This document shows, piece by piece, positions 44,409 through 58,045 of a DNA stretch of 64,000 nt. Position 1 is the first letter of the stretch. The number at the start of each line of letters is the position of its first letter. Position numbers and translations under genes: made by a program. Location of the stretch: the NCBI GenBank assembly GCA_037349315.1, contig JBAIAC010000054.1:248001-312000 (forward strand), in the 5' to 3' direction. The DNA is from Chelydra serpentina (taxonomy: Eukaryota > Chordata > Testudines > Chelydridae). Below the pieces are notes generated by a model. The model ran no database searches and was not told where the DNA came from. It worked only from the letters and a program-made list of their open reading frames with translations.

Positions 44409-47177
44409 CTAGATCATCTCAGCCAGGGCTTTGTCAAGCCTGACCTTAAAAACCTCTAAGGAAGGAGATTCCACCACCTCCCTAGGTAACCCATTCCAGT
44501 GCTTCACCACCCTACTAGTGAAAACGTTTTTCCTAATATCCAACCTAAACCTCCCCCTCTGCAACTTGAGATCATTACTCCTTGTTCTGTCATCTTCTAC
44601 CACTGAGAACAGTCTAGATCCATCCTCTTTGGAACCCCCTTTTAGGTAGTTGAAAGCAGCTATCAAATCCCCCCTCACTCTTCTCTTCTGCAGGCTAAAC
44701 AATCCCAGTTCCCTCAGCCTCTCCTCATAAGTCATGTGCTCCAGCCCCCTAATCATTTTTGTTGCCCTCCATTGGACTCTTTCCAATTTATCCACATCCT
44801 TCTTGTAGTGTGGGGCCCAAAACTGGACACAGTACTCCAAATGAGGCCTCACCAGTGCCGAATAGAGGGGAATAATCACGTCCCTCGATCTCCTGGAAAT
44901 GCCCCTACTTATACAGCCCAAAATGCCGTTAGCCTTCTTGGCAACAAGGGCACACTGTTGACTCATATTCAGCTTTTCGTCCACTGTAACCCCTAGGTCC
45001 TTTTCTGCAGAACTGCTGCCCAGCCATTCGGTCCCTAGTCTGTAGCAGTGCATGGGATTCTTCCATCCTAAGTGCAGGACTCTGCACTTGTCCTTGTTGA
45101 ACCTCATCAGATTTCTTTTGGCCCAATCCTCTAATTTGTCTAGGTCCCTCTGTATCCTATCCCTACCCTCCAGCGTATCAACCACTCCCCCCAGTTTAGT
45201 GTCATCTGCAAACTTGCTAAGGGTGCAGTCCACACCATCCTCCAGATCGTTGATGAAGATATTGAACAAAACCGGCCCCAGCAACGACCCTTGGGGCACT
45301 TCACTTGATACCGGCTGCCAACTAGACATGGAGCCATTGATCACTCCACGTTGAGCGCGACCATCCAGCCAGTTTTCTATCCACCTTACCGTCCATTCAT
45401 CCAGCCCATACTTCTTTAACTTGCTGGCAAGAACACTGTGGGAGACTGTATCAAAAGCTTTGCTAAAGTCAAGAAATAGCACATCCACTGCTTTCCCCTC
45501 ATCCACAGAGCCAGTTATCTCATCATAGAAGGCAATTAGGTTAGTCAGGCATGACTTGCCCTTGGTGAATCCATGCTGACTGTTCCTGATCACTTTCCCC
45601 TCCTTTAAGTGGTTCAGAATTGATTCCTTGAGGACCTGTTCCATGATTTTTCCAGGGACTGAGGTGAGACTGACTGGCCTGTAGTTCCCCGGATCTTCCT
45701 TCTCCCCTTTTTTAAAGATGGGCACTACATTAGCTTTTTTCCAGTCATCCGGGACCTCCCCCAATTGCCATGATTTGTCAAAGATAATGGCCAATGGCTC
45801 TGCAATCACATCGGCCAACTCCTTTAGCACCCTCGGATGCAGTGCATCCGGCCCCATGGACTTGTGTTCGTCCAGCTTTTCTAAATAGTCCCGAACTACT
45901 TCTTTCCCCACAGATGGCTGGTCACCTCCTCCCCATACCGTGCTGCGGAGTGCAGCCGTCTGGGAGCTGACCTTGTCTGTGAAGACAGAGGCAAAAAAAG
46001 CATTGAGTACACTAGCTTTCTCCACATCCTCTTTCACTAGGTTCCCTCCCTCATTCAGCAAGGGGCCCACACTTTCCTTGACTTTCTTCTTGTTGCTCAC
46101 ATACCTGAAGAAACCCTTCTTGTTACTCCTAACATCTCCGGCTAGCTGCAACTCCAAGTGTGATTTGGCCTTCCTAATTTCACTCCTGCATGCCTGAACA
46201 ATATTTTTATACTCCTCCCTGGTCATTTGTCCAATCTTCCACTTCTTGTAAGCTGCTTTTTTGTGTTTAAGACGAGCAAGGATTTCACTGTTAAGCCAAG
46301 CTGGTCGCCTGCCATATTTACTTTTCTTTCTACACATCGGGATGGTTTGTTCCTGCAACCTCAATAAGGATTCTTTAAAATACAGCCAGCTTTCCTCGAT
46401 TCCTTTCCCCCTCATGTTATTCTCCCAGGGGACCTTGCCCATCAGTTCCCTGAGGGAGTCAAAGTCTGCTTTTCTGAAGTCCAGGCTCTGTATTCTACTG
46501 CTCTCCTTTCTTCCTTGTGTCAGGATCCTGAACTCGACCATCTCATGGTCACTGCCTCCCAGGTTCCCATCCACTATTGCTTCCTCTACTATTTCTTCCC
46601 TGTTTGTGAGCAGCAGGTCAAGAAGAGCTTTTCCCCTAGTTGGTTCCTCCAGCAATTGCACCAGGAAATTGTCCCCTACACTTTCCAAAAACTTCCTGGA
46701 TTGTCTGTGGACCGCTGTATTGTTCTCCCAGCAGATATCGGGGTGCTTAAAGTCACCCATGAGAAGCAGGGCCTGTGATCTAGTAACTTCTGTTAGTTGC
46801 TGGAAGAAAGCGTCGTCCACCTCATCCCCCTGGTCTGGTGGTCTGTAGCAGACTCCCACCACGACATTACCCTTGCTGCTCACACTTCTAAATTTAATCC
46901 AGAGACTCTCAGGTTTTTCTGCAGTTTCATACTGGAGCTCTGAGCAGTCATACTGCTCTCTTACATATAACGCAACTCCCCCACCTTTTCTGCCCTGCCT
47001 ATCCTTCCTGAACAGTTTATATCCATCCATGACAGTACTCCAATCATGTGAGTTATCCCACCAAGTCTCTGTTATTCCAATTACATCATAATTCCTTGAC
47101 TGTGCCAGGACTTCCAGTTCTCCCTGCTTGTTCCCCAGGCTTCTTGCATTTGTGTATAGGCATTTAAGATAACTCAC
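44409..47177 (-). CDS. CR1 ORF2: endonuclease-reverse transcriptase (922 aa)
   Basis: Encodes the enzyme that nicks target DNA and reverse-transcribes the element RNA. The apurinic-type endonuclease domain spans about residues 1-225: N10, E37 (TETWW), GDF at 141-143, and SDH at 209-211. The reverse transcriptase spans about 450-760: LDFSKAFD with D570, and FADD with D658/D659. The thumb and C-terminal region run to 922. The frame is complete, but three changes stand out. Residue 144 is Lys where the copy at 39256 has the catalytic-site Asn of GDFN. Residue 626 is Glu where others have Gly (SGVPQG), and 632 is Leu for Val. The frame may therefore encode an impaired enzyme. Confidence 0.93.
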   Translation of the reverse strand: MSYLKCLYTNARSLGNKQGELEVLAQSRNYDVIGITETWWDNSHDWSTVMDGYKLFRKDRQGRKGGGVALYVREQYDCSELQYETAEKPESLWIKFRSVSSKGNVVVGVCYRPPDQGDEVDDAFFQQLTEVTRSQALLLMGDFKHPDICWENNTAVHRQSRKFLESVGDNFLVQLLEEPTRGKALLDLLLTNREEIVEEAIVDGNLGGSDHEMVEFRILTQGRKESSRIQSLDFRKADFDSLRELMGKVPWENNMRGKGIEESWLYFKESLLRLQEQTIPMCRKKSKYGRRPAWLNSEILARLKHKKAAYKKWKIGQMTREEYKNIVQACRSEIRKAKSHLELQLAGDVRSNKKGFFRYVSNKKKVKESVGPLLNEGGNLVKEDVEKASVLNAFFASVFTDKVSSQTAALRSTVWGGGDQPSVGKEVVRDYLEKLDEHKSMGPDALHPRVLKELADVIAEPLAIIFDKSWQLGEVPDDWKKANVVPIFKKGEKEDPGNYRPVSLTSVPGKIMEQVLKESILNHLKEGKVIRNSQHGFTKGKSCLTNLIAFYDEITGSVDEGKAVDVLFLDFSKAFDTVSHSVLASKLKKYGLDEWTVRWIENWLDGRAQRGVINGSMSSWQPVSSEVPQGSLLGPVLFNIFINDLEDGVDCTLSKFADDTKLGGVVDTLEGRDRIQRDLDKLEDWAKRNLMRFNKDKCRVLHLGWKNPMHCYRLGTEWLGSSSAEKDLGVTVDEKLNMSQQCALVAKKANGILGCISRGISRRSRDVIIPLYSALVRPHLEYCVQFWAPHYKKDVDKLERVQWRATKMIRGLEHMTYEERLRELGLFSLQKRRVRGDLIAAFNYLKGGSKEDGSRLFSVVEDDRTRSNDLKLQRGRFRLDIRKNVFTSRVVKHWNGLPREVVESPSLEVFKVRLDKALAEMI

Positions 47178-47287
47178 CGATTGTCCTGCTGTCCCAGTAT
47201 GGGGCAGGAGCCCTCCCCTCTTGCACTCACCTACTTGTGCTTCCTCCTCACTTACTTCGGGGCTTTGGTCTCCTTCCCCTGGTGAAC

Positions 47288-48304
47288 CTAGTTTAAAGCC
47301 CTCCTCACTAGGTTAGCTAGCCTGCTTCCAAAGATGCTCTTCCCTCTCTTCGTCAGGTGGAGCCCATCTCTGCCTAGCACTCCTTCTTCTTGGAACACCA
47401 TCCCATGGTCAAAGAATCCAAACCCTTCTCTCCGACACCATCTGCGTAGCCATTCGTTGACTTCCACGATTCGACGGTCTCTACCCCGGCCTTTTCCTGC
47501 CACAGGGAGAATGAACGAGAACACCACTTGCGCCTCAAACGCCTTTATCCTTCTTCCCACAGCCATGTAGTCTGCAGTGATATGCTCAAGGTAATTCTTG
47601 GCAGTATCATTGGTGCCCACGTGGAGAAGCAGGAAGGGGTAGCGATCTGAGGGCTTGATGAGTCTCGGCAGTCTCTCCGTCACATCACGAATCCTAGCCC
47701 CTGGCAAGCAGCACACCTCTCGGTTTTCCCAGTCAGGGCGGCAGATAGATGACTCAGTCCCCCTGAGGAGAGAGTCCCCGACCACCACCACCCTCCTCCT
47801 CCTCTTGGGAGTGGTGGTCATGGAACCCCCATCACTAGGACTGTGCCTCTCATGCCTTCCAGTCAGTGGAGTCTCCTTCTGCTCTGTTCCCTCAGATGTA
47901 TCATTCACTCCACTCTCTGCACTAGTACCTGTGGAGAGAACATGAAAATGGTTGCTCATCTGAATCGGTGTTTCTGGTACACGGACTAGTCTCGTACTCT
48001 TTCCTCTTCTGGTGGTCACATGCCACCAATTATCCTCACTGGCCTTCTGTCCCCGCTGCGTAGCCTGCTCTGAATCCTCACAACACTGTGCCCGCTGAAG
48101 CCTATCCTGACGTCTATCCAGGAACTCCTCATTTTCTTTTATGGAACGCAGGGTTGATACTCGTTTCTCCAGACCTTGAATCTTCTCCTCCAATATGGAG
48201 ATCAGCTTGCACTTTGTACAGACAAAGTCGCTTCTATCCTGTGGAAGAAAGACAAACATGGCACATCCTGTGCAGGTCACGACAGCGGATCGCTCAGCAT
48301 CCAT
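47288..48304 (-). CDS. CR1 ORF1: zinc-finger/esterase protein (338 aa)
   Basis: The amino end has two CxxC pairs (C11/C14 and C29/C32), a putative zinc-binding RNA-chaperone finger. A coiled-coil-prone stretch follows at about residues 35-70. After a basic linker (PKRRRRV) comes an SGNH-type esterase fold: GDSLLRG with Ser178, HVGTND with Asn232, and DGLHLT with Asp313 and His316. All catalytic residues are present. Esterase-type ORF1 proteins are typical of CR1/L2 LINEs and are thought to act on RNA or lipid binding during retrotransposition. The frame is uninterrupted. Confidence 0.92.
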   Translation of the reverse strand: MDAERSAVVTCTGCAMFVFLPQDRSDFVCTKCKLISILEEKIQGLEKRVSTLRSIKENEEFLDRRQDRLQRAQCCEDSEQATQRGQKASEDNWWHVTTRRGKSTRLVRVPETPIQMSNHFHVLSTGTSAESGVNDTSEGTEQKETPLTGRHERHSPSDGGSMTTTPKRRRRVVVVGDSLLRGTESSICRPDWENREVCCLPGARIRDVTERLPRLIKPSDRYPFLLLHVGTNDTAKNYLEHITADYMAVGRRIKAFEAQVVFSFILPVAGKGRGRDRRIVEVNEWLRRWCRREGFGFFDHGMVFQEEGVLGRDGLHLTKRGKSIFGSRLANLVRRALN

Positions 48305-48715
48305 AGTCCCTTCCTTCGAAGAGTTTCCTCACTTGTGGCAGAAGCTACTCAGGGAACCTGCAAGGGGGATGCCGCAGTAGGCTCTCTCCAGGTGAACTCC
48401 CAGGCTAACTCCACCTGTTTGCTTCTCTGCTATTCGCTGCTCAGCTGGTTCGCAGCTGACTGACTGTCTTTTTAGAAGAGCCTGGAACAAAGCACTCCCA
48501 ATTCACACTATTCAAACAGGCAATCAAACAAACAATCAAGCACATGGTCAAACTGTCCCCACAACAGATACTCACTCCCCCGTCTGCAGCCCCCTGGTTG
48601 CTCTGCCTCTGCCTTTAGTTTGGGTTAAAGGAGTTAGGAATGCAAGGATAGCTTGCCCCCTTCGCACTCCCCTTCCCAACTCCCTCTCAAACTCCCCTGT
48701 TTGCAGCTCCTGTTC

Positions 48716-50126
<1,411 letters not shown>

Positions 50127-50951
50127 TTCGTAGTGACCCTCTCTGCCCCAGACCATTATGGTCAAAATCTAAAGCAGGAATTGCCTCTCTGGTTAAGAAG
50201 TCTCTCGGTCACTGGTACTTGATTCCCGGCTGACTAGGTTTAATGGCCAGGCACCTGTAACATCCCTAGCCCCAAATCAGCAACAGTGCAGAGCCAGCAG
50301 GGTCATCAGGTTCCAGTTTCTGAGATTATGGAAACTAGCTGCATCCATTTTTAAAGCCAAGTCATAGATGCATTTAGGCCAAATTTTAACTTGAAATGAG
50401 CCTTGCACATTTGACGCACAAAATCACAAGTGAACTAGTTATAGGTCTAACTGTTAGATAAGAAAAAAAGAGAGAAGCAGAGACTCTAGTGAAACAGGCT
50501 GCCGGCCTACAGGGAAGTGTGTTTCTGGGAACATCCTGGTGACCACAGTGGGGTAGCCTCCATCCTGTCGTGCAAGCATCTATTCCTTGCTGTGCTACAG
50601 GTTTCATGGCTTTTCTTGTTACAAAGAGCCTATAAAAGAAGGCCTGGATGCTTGTCAGCAGAGGTAAGAAAAATCATGGATCGTTGTCCCTCTTCCCTTA
50701 TCAATGTTACGTCGGCGTCCCCATTTGTTACCCCAAGGTCATGCCACCAGGGCAGAGTCTGGCTCACTGAGAAGCCTGGGTTATTGATGCTGTGTGCAGT
50801 AGCAGACTGAGGAACAAAGGGACCATTCTGTTATCTCAGGGTAGAAGCTGAGTACTATGCTGTGAAGCAGCAAACTTGCTACAGATCTGAAAACCACCTG
50901 TCAGATGTCAGCATGTGGAATGAATGTCTTGTTTCGGAACATACCAGTGAC
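50127..50951 (+). other. WDR31 3' UTR and downstream sequence
   Basis: Presumably 3' UTR at its start. I find no canonical poly(A) signal and no repeat I recognise. Confidence 0.5.
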
Positions 50952-51075
50952 TAGGGTGACCAGATGTCCCGATTTTATAGGGACAGTCCCGATTTTGGGG
51001 TCTTTTTCTTATATAGGCTCCTATTTTCCCCCACCCCCTGTCCCGATTTTTCACACTTGCTGTCTGGTCACCCTA
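50952..51075. mobile_element. 124-bp hAT-like MITE
   Basis: Ends TAGGGTGACCAGA and its exact reverse complement TCTGGTCACCCTA, with a perfect 8-bp duplication CCAGTGAC at 50944-50951 and 51076-51083. The interior carries three CCCGATTTT motifs. Near-palindromic and young-looking. Confidence 0.92.
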
Positions 51076-51083
51076 CCAGTGAC

Positions 51084-52060
51084 TGGCTAACTGAATGAAC
51101 ATGCTAAGGTGTCGGCTAGAGAAGCTCAGCCCAGTTCTCATTGCTCAGGTTCAGTGTGCTGTTTAATGGAGTCGAACGCTGTGCCCCAAAGCGAATGCTT
51201 GTTCACAACCATGGCTGGTGTACATGCACCCTGCTGGAAGGGGGAGAGAATTCATGCTCCTAGCTTGTCACCAAAAGCTTTGGCAGCAGCTGTGAAGGTA
51301 GTTATTTCTTCACAATCCAAGGCAGAAGCAAGCTGATAAAAAAGACTAATGGGGTGGAAGAAATAATCACATGTTCTTGGCACATTGCCAGCCGGTTGAG
51401 CGAAAGCCGTGGCTGAAGAATTCAGGGCGAGGTGGCGCAGGGAGAACCCTGGAAGCGGGGTTACGGAGAGTTTTAACTTCCAGGTAAAGCTGATTCTGCA
51501 GATGTGATGGCCGGTGTTTTTAACAGGTTTGCCTGGTCTCAGCCTGCCCCTTTTGCCCTGGTGTGCTACTTAGGGCGGTAGCCAGCTTTTCAGTGCAGAA
51601 AGTGGTCCAGTGAGTCTGTAACCAGCTCTCAGATGCCTTCCGAATCCTTTCCATGGGTGTGTTTGGCTCTGAGGTTCACAGTGCTATGGGGAGAGTCTGT
51701 CCACCACTGGCAGAGGCTTCTTTTCTGATCCAATAGGCTCAGAGCTCACAGTGCCAGCTCCAGTGACTGCTGACTGAGATGCCCTGAGTGAGAGCAGAAG
51801 TAGGCAAGAGATGTTTCCTCTCCTCTGTGTGCCAGAGGCTGAGGAGGATGCTTAGTATAATACAGGGTGCTTCTCCACCAAGAAAGGCTATTGAGAGAGT
51901 TCCATGTCCGTACAGATCGGGCTCCCCTGTGGGGTTTGCAGGGGCTAGCCAATCTGGATGGCAGCCTGGAAAATGTTAATGTGTTGGTTGTGTTGGTTAA
52001 TATCCTTGATTGGTGCTTGATTACTGGGCACTAGGAGCTATGGCCCAGATCCCGTGATTC
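51084..52060 (+). other. Intergenic sequence
   Basis: No exon, repeat or RNA gene that I can support. Confidence 0.5.
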
Positions 52061-52372
52061 ATAGATTCATAGATTCTAGGGCTGGAAGGGACCTCGAGAG
52101 GTCATCGAGTCCAGCCTCCTGCCCTCATGGCAGGACCAAATACTGTCTACACCATCCCTAATAGACATTTATCTAACCTACTCTTAAATATCTCCCGAGA
52201 TGGAGATTCCACAACCGCCCTGGGCAGTTTATTCCAGTGTTTAACCACCCTGACAGTTAGGAACTTTTTCCTAATGTCCAACCTAAACCTCCCTTGCTGC
52301 AGTTTAAGCCCATTGCTTCTTGTTCTGTCCTCAGAGGCTAAGATGAACAAGTTTTCTCCCTCCTTGTGGATG
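52061..52372 (-). mobile_element. CR1-family LINE 3' fragment
   Basis: Minus-strand 3' terminus (TTCATAGATTCATAGATTCT) followed by the conserved CTGGAAGGGACCTCGAGAGG segment. A short coding tail with [20 protein letters not shown] and VVKHWNKLPRAVVES motifs, the C-terminus of ORF2, comes next. About 310 bp remain. Confidence 0.88.
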
Positions 52373-52671
52373 TGGATGCTTTGTGCTATGCTGTTGGGGT
52401 GCTTGCCCATGGAAGGGTCCCCCCAGTGCAGTGAGGATGCTGTGGTGGCACAGAGCTCAGATAGCAACTGCTATGTCACCCCTTCACTGTGTTACCCACT
52501 GGGCCTGACGCTCATGCATGTGCCCTCTGCCTGCCTGCAGCCCTGATGGAGTCTCAGGCTTCCAGCAGGGCTGCAGGGACTCAGCAAGACTCTTCCTGCA
52601 TTTACCGCCCTGGGGCAGCTGTGGTGCCAGACACCAGCACTAAAGCAGGGGGTCTCTTCCCTGCTCCCCGG
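52373..52671 (+). other. Intergenic spacer
   Basis: About 300 bp; nothing recognised. Confidence 0.4.
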
Positions 52672-52679
52672 GCTGACAC

Positions 52680-52895
52680 CAGTGGCGCAGCACACTGAGC
52701 ACACGGGGAGCGGAGCTACAAAAAGGCGCCGGGAGCAAAAAGTGTCAGGAGCAAAAAAAGGCGCCGGGAGCAAAAAAAAATGCTCCGCTCCGGCTGCAGC
52801 GCAGGAGCAAAAGGCCTCAGAGCACAAAAAAGGCGCCACTTCTGCTCAGTGGGGGAGCAGCCGCTCCCCCTGCTGCCCCCCTGGCTACGCTACTG
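52680..52895. mobile_element. 216-bp hAT-like MITE
   Basis: Ends CAGTGGCGCAGC and, reversed, CAGTAGCGTAGC. Perfect 8-bp duplication GCTGACAC at 52672-52679 and 52896-52903. The interior repeats AAAAGGCGCCGGGAGC-like units four times with poly(A) runs. Confidence 0.9.
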
Positions 52896-52903
52896 GCTGA
52901 CAC

Positions 52904-53911
52904 CCAGCCTGCCTGCAGCTGGCTGGAGACAGAAGCAGCTCTCTGCCTCACTCACTGGTCAGCAGGGGGTTTGGAGCAGAGGGGAATGTGACTGGGCTGT
53001 GGTGGGATGAGGGGAAGCTGGAGGAATGGAAGATGCAGGGTAATGGGGAGAAGGATGGAGAGCCTCACCTCTAACAGCCCTCCAGGCTGTCTAAGGCTCA
53101 CTTGTCCTTCTCTGCTGCAAACGAGCCCGTTACCTCTCCTGTAGTCTGCCCTTGGGCACCCCCTGCATTGCCTCAGCCCCTCCTCCTCCCCTCACGTTCT
53201 TCCCACTGCTCGGAAGGGGGACATTGGTGATTCTCACTGGTGAGAAATTTCACACGTGTAGCTGCACAAAACTTCGCAGCTGTGCCCCTCCCTGTTTGCG
53301 GCATGGGGTGTGGCCAGGGTATTCTCCCTTGGACAGGCCAAGGGAGAATTGGCTGGTAGGCTAATTGGCACTGCCTGAGGGTTCTCTGAGTTGTGTTGGG
53401 GGTGCGGCCTGGGAAGGCAGCTGGCCCTGGGCTGGTGCCGTCTTTCCCGCCGCCTCCTGAATGTGGCTGTGCACTCCTTGGCCAGAGGCGAGGTTCTGTA
53501 GATCAATATTTCCAGAGACTGAGTCTTTGGGAGGGAGGGGACCCGGGGCTATAGCTCCCGACCCATCTGGCTGCTCTCTGTGCTGCAGGTAGAACTAGAT
53601 TAAACAGGTGGTGCTAATCTGCACTGTAATCCCTGAAATATCTGGAATATTCCCACCTGACTACATAATGGCATTTTGAGTTGCTACCTTATTGGTCCCC
53701 AAGGACTTGCCTCTTTGGGCTTGGGTGGCCTGGGAGATCCCCTCAGCACATGTGAACTGTGACTGGGGGTTTTTCTCCATCATGACATCAGGTGAAACCC
53801 TCCCAGTTCACAAGCATTAGCTGTGTCCTTGCTGCTGCTGTTCCCTTACAGTTGTCTGACAGAGCTGCCTGCCTGCCTGCCTGTGACTATGGCTAATAAC
53901 ACTTACATAGG
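52904..53911 (+). other. Intergenic sequence with a 12-bp perfect hairpin
   Basis: No gene seen. ATTCTCCCTTGG at 53321-53332 is mirrored by its exact reverse complement at 53338-53349 across a 5-base loop. A short TGCC microsatellite sits near 53868. Confidence 0.5.
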
Positions 53912-55184
53912 TGTGACGTTATTGACCATAACTGGGACCATATAGATCAATGTTGCAACCAAGGTCCTGTAGTGGCACCAAATCTTGTATAAAGGGGGGT
54001 CAAATAAGGTGTCTAAGACCAGGTTATGCTTTGCTGGTTATGATTATGCTATCTGTATGTGTGTATCAGTTTTGTAGTTGACATTATGAATATTGGCTCT
54101 ATACTGTGTGTATTTCAAACTTGTGCTGTGCTTCTGGGTGAAACCCCAGACAAGTTGGTCTCAAGCTCTGGTAACCTGCTTGATGGCCCATTAAGGACCA
54201 TCAGCTATACCAGTGGTCCCCAACCTTTCTTTGGCCAAGAATGTTTGTGGGCACTGAGGCAGCGATGTTTGTCGGCAGCATTCTGGCAGCAGCTTCACCG
54301 CCGGAAGCTCCCTGCGTCCACATTCTCCACCCTGACGGCGGGTGCACATCAATGCCCGGCGGTCGCCAGGGTGCCCGTGGGCACTGCGTTGGGGACCCCT
54401 GAGCTATACAATTGACCCATTGAGAGAAGGCAGACATGCCTTGTGACTCAGCAAGGTATGCAGGGGCTTGCCCATGTGACTCCAGACTCCATTTTGCTGT
54501 AATTTTCCACAGTAAGGACAAAAAGGTGTCCTCACACCTGGAAGAGACTATAAAAGGCAGCTGCCTCATCTCCATCTTGTCTCCAGTCCTGCTTCTTACC
54601 TCTGGAAGGACTTTGCTACACTGAAGCTCTGAACAAAGGTCTAAATGACCCATCCCAGCTGGGGATGCACTCCAGAGACTTGATTTGAACCTGCAGTTTA
54701 TTCCATCACTGAACTAAGAACTTTGCCATTACTGTATGTAATTGATTCCATTTAACCAATTCTAGCTCTCACCTAGACCTTTCTCCTTTTATGAATAAAC
54801 CTTTAGATTTTAGATTCTAAAGGATTGCCAACAGCATGATTTGTGGGTAAGATCTGATTTGTATATTGACCTGGACCTGGGGGCTTGGTCCTTTGGGATC
54901 AGGAGAACCCTTTTTCTTTTACTGGGGCATTGGTTTTCATAACCATTTATCCCCATAACGAGTGGCACTGGTGGTGATACTGGGAAACTGAAGTGTCTAA
55001 GAGAATTGCTTGGGGCGACTTGTGGTTAACCAGTGGGGTAAAACCAAAGTCTTCTCTGTTTGGCTTGTTTGGTTTGCCTTAGCAGTGGAAAAACCCCAGC
55101 CTTGGGCTGTAACTGCCCTGCTTGAAGCAATTTGTCCTGAATTGGCACTCTCAGTTGGGTCCCGCCAGAACCAGCATCGTTACA
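53912..55184 (+). mobile_element. Long LTR (solo or truncated) with internal MITE
   Basis: Starts TGTGACG and ends CGTTACA (TG...CA), about 1.27 kb including a nested 191-bp MITE. A TATA box (TATAAAA, 54549-54555) lies about 245 bp before an AATAAA signal (54794-54799), the spacing expected of an LTR promoter and R region. It matches a familiar high-copy turtle LTR-like repeat. No primer-binding site or internal retroviral region follows. A truncated CR1 adjoins at 55191. No target duplication survives. Confidence 0.75.
54211..54401. mobile_element. 191-bp hAT-like MITE inside the LTR
   Basis: Ends CAGTGGTCCCCAAC and, reversed, CAGGGGTCCCCAAC. Perfect 8-bp duplication AGCTATAC at 54203-54210 and 54402-54409. 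Removing it restores a continuous LTR, so it inserted after the LTR. Confidence 0.95.
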
Positions 55185-55190
55185 GCCACA

Positions 55191-56842
55191 TTTTTGCCTC
55201 TGTCTTCACAGACAAGGTCAGCTCCCAGGCGGCTGCACTCCGCAGCACGGTATGGGGAGGAGGTGACCAGCCCTCTGTGGGGAAAGAAGTAGTTCGGGAC
55301 TATTTAGAAAAGCTGGACGAACACAAGTCCATGGGACCGGATGCACTGCATCCGAGGGTGCTAAAGGAGTTGGCCGATGTGATTGCAGAGCCATTGGCCA
55401 TTATCTTTGACACATCATGGCAATCGGGGGAGGTCCCGGATGACTGGAAAAAAGCTAATGTAGTGCCCATCTTTAAAAAAGGGAAGAAGGAAGATCCGGG
55501 GAACTACAGGCCAGTCAGTCTCACCTCAGTCCCTGGAAAAATCATGGAACAGGTCCTCAAGGAATCAATTCTGAACCACTTAAGGGAGGGGAAAGTGATC
55601 AGGAACAGTCATGCCTGACTAACCTAATTGCCTTCTATGATGAGATAACTGGCTCTGTGGCTGAGGGGAAAGCAGTGGATGTGCTATTTCTTGACTTTAG
55701 CAAAGCTTTTGATACAGTCTCGCACAGTGTTCTTGCCAGCAAGTTAAAGAAGTATGGGCTGGATGAATGGACGGTAAGGTGGATAGAAACCTGGCTGGAT
55801 GGTCGTGCTCAACGGGTAGTGATCAATGGCTCCATGTCTAGTTGGCAGCCAGTATCAAGTGGAGTGCCCCAAGGGTCGGTGCTGGGGCCGGTTTTGTTCA
55901 ATATCTTCATCAATGACCTGGAGGATGGTGTGGACTGCACCCTTAGCAAGTTTGCAGATGACACTAAACTGGGAGGAGTGGTTGATACGCTGGAGGGTAG
56001 GGACAGGATACAGAGGGACCTAGACAAATTAGAGGATTGGGCCAAAAGAAATCTGATGAGGTTCAACAAGGACAAGTGCAGAGTCCTGCACTTAGGACGG
56101 AAGAATCCCATGCACTGCTACAGACTAGGGACCGAATGGCTGGGCAGCAGTTCTGCAGAAAAGGACCTAGGCGTTACAGTGGACGAAAAGCTGAATATGA
56201 GTCAACAGTGTGCCCTTGTTGCCAAGAAGGCTAACGGCATTTTGGGCTGTATAAGTAGGGGCATTTCCAGCAGATCGAGGGACGTGATTATTCCCCTCTA
56301 TTCGGCACTGGTGAGGCCTCATTTGGAGTACTGTATCCAGTTTTGGGCCCCACACTACAAGAAGGATGTGGATAAATTGGAAAGAGTTCAACGGAGGGCA
56401 ACAAAAATGATTAGGGGGCTGGAGCACATGACTTATGAGGAGAGGCTGAGGGAACTGGGATTGTTTAGCCTGCAGAAGAGAAGAGTGAGGGGGGATTTGA
56501 TAGCTGCTTTCAACTACCTAAAAGGGGGTTCCAAAGAGGATGGATCTAGACTGTTCTCAGTGGTAGAAGATGACAGAACAAGGAGTAATGGTCTCAAGTT
56601 GCAGAGGGGGAGGTTTAGGTTGGATATTAGGAAAAACGTTTTCACTAGTAGGGTGGTGAAGCACTGGAATGGGTTACCTAGGGAGGTGGTGGAATCTCCT
56701 TCCTTCGAGGTTTTTAAGGTCAGGCTTGACAAAGCCCTGGCTGGGATGATCTAGTTGGGGTTGGTCCTGCTTTGAGCAGGGGGTTGGACTAGATGACCTC
56801 CTGAGGTCCCTTCCAACCCTGAGATTCTATGATTCTATGATT
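55191..56842 (+). mobile_element. CR1 LINE, 5'-truncated, with a 25-bp microhomology deletion
   Basis: Reverse-transcriptase half of CR1 starting at the ASVFTDK segment. The first part is open to a stop at 55616-55618. The frame shifts because 25 bp present in the other copies are missing between two AGTCA pentamers near 55610. The second part (55657-56754) is open for 365 codons with [20 protein letters not shown] and FADDTKL intact. The 3' terminus is ATTCTATGATTCTATGATT. Very similar to the copies at 30490, 39256 and 44331. Confidence 0.93.
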
Positions 56843-58045
56843 GGGAACTGATACCCCTGAGCTAAAGGCTAATTGCAGGGTCTGGATGCTGGAGAAGGCT
56901 ATTCCCTTCTGTGGCATTAGAAGAGCAAACTGTGCCCCCCCCCCCCGAGCTCTAAACCCTGTTTTGTTCCCCAAAGAATAGTTTGCTCCTCTCTATCCCC
57001 TCCCCAAGGGTTCTGTAACCCTCTGAGCTTCCCAATGTTCTTTGTGCCCTTGGCTTCCCCATCTGTAGTGGTCCCCCAAAGATGTCCCCTTTTTCCCTGC
57101 TCCATGTCCCCTGGATTCACTGTGTCCATGCTCCCATAGTCCCAGCTCTCTGGGGGGTGCTGCAGTAAGGCACTGGGGCAGGGTGCATGTGTGATCCTTT
57201 AGGATCTGCAAGGCATGCTTCCAAGGTGAGCTGTGCTCTGTGAAAACACAGCTGGGAAATGGTAATTGTCAGCCCCTTCTAACTGGGCCAGACCTGATCG
57301 GGGTTACAGGCAAAAGGCACATCTTGACCTCCAAGACCAAACCTGTGCCTTATCTCAGAGGCTGAGGTGTGAGAGCTGCTCAAAGGACAAGAACTTCTAC
57401 CATTGGACAGTGTAGGGCAACCTAAATACTGGGGTGCTAGCAGCTCCCCTCTACTGAACCTAACCGGGACACCCAGATGTGATCTAACATGGTGCTTGTG
57501 CTAGGTCTAGGAGCGCGTCACCTGGGACCCCTCTGCCTAGACTCCTGAGACTGGGTAGTGGGGTCACACTTGTAGCACTGGCTTGGATTCTGGGCACTTT
57601 TTTCACACGATTATACCTGAACCAACCAATTTTTAAAAAATTCTCTAAATGCCCACCAGTTAAAATGGCTGCTGGGGTGTCTTGTTGTGTGATGTTGTTT
57701 CATGTCTGTCCTCAGTGATTTGTCCTTTCTCCTTTTCTCTTGTAGGGATTTGGATTAATACCAGTGTACAGCTCTTTCTGTGGCAATTTGGCAGCTTTTC
57801 ACTTACAGCACATCAAAGGGTCTTTTAAAACACATCTCTGATTTATGTCAAACTGTGCCCCGACGGTGCACAGGACACATGGCCCATTTCAGGCCATGTC
57901 ATGGTTGCTGGGGCTGGAAACTGACCATCCAGGCTTTAAAGTTGTACACTAAGGACTCTACCAGTGTATCTTTAAGCTGACATTGATGCAGCGTGGAAGT
58001 AAAAGAACCCCTCCCTCTCAGCTGGTGACCCTTGGTAACCAAACC
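56843..58045 (+). other. Intergenic sequence
   Basis: About 1.2 kb without a recognised gene or repeat. There is a C homopolymer around 56936-56946. Confidence 0.5.

Larger units (their letters stand above)
44331..48715 (-). mobile_element. Near full-length CR1 LINE
   Basis: The 3' end at 44331 has the CR1 terminus (TCATAGAATCTCAGGGTTGG). Two open frames follow on the minus strand, ORF2 (47177 to 44409) and ORF1 (48304 to 47288), separated by about 110 bp. A 5' UTR then runs to roughly 48715, where the sequence loses CR1 character; that boundary is approximate. At about 4.4 kb this equals the full length of the family. It is the youngest-looking copy in the window because both frames are uninterrupted. 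Confidence 0.9.

Noticed and set aside
55010..55190. Host coding sequence upstream of the CR1 frame at 55191
   Set aside because: The open frame simply runs from the LTR end into CR1; the LTR part has no protein similarity I recognise.
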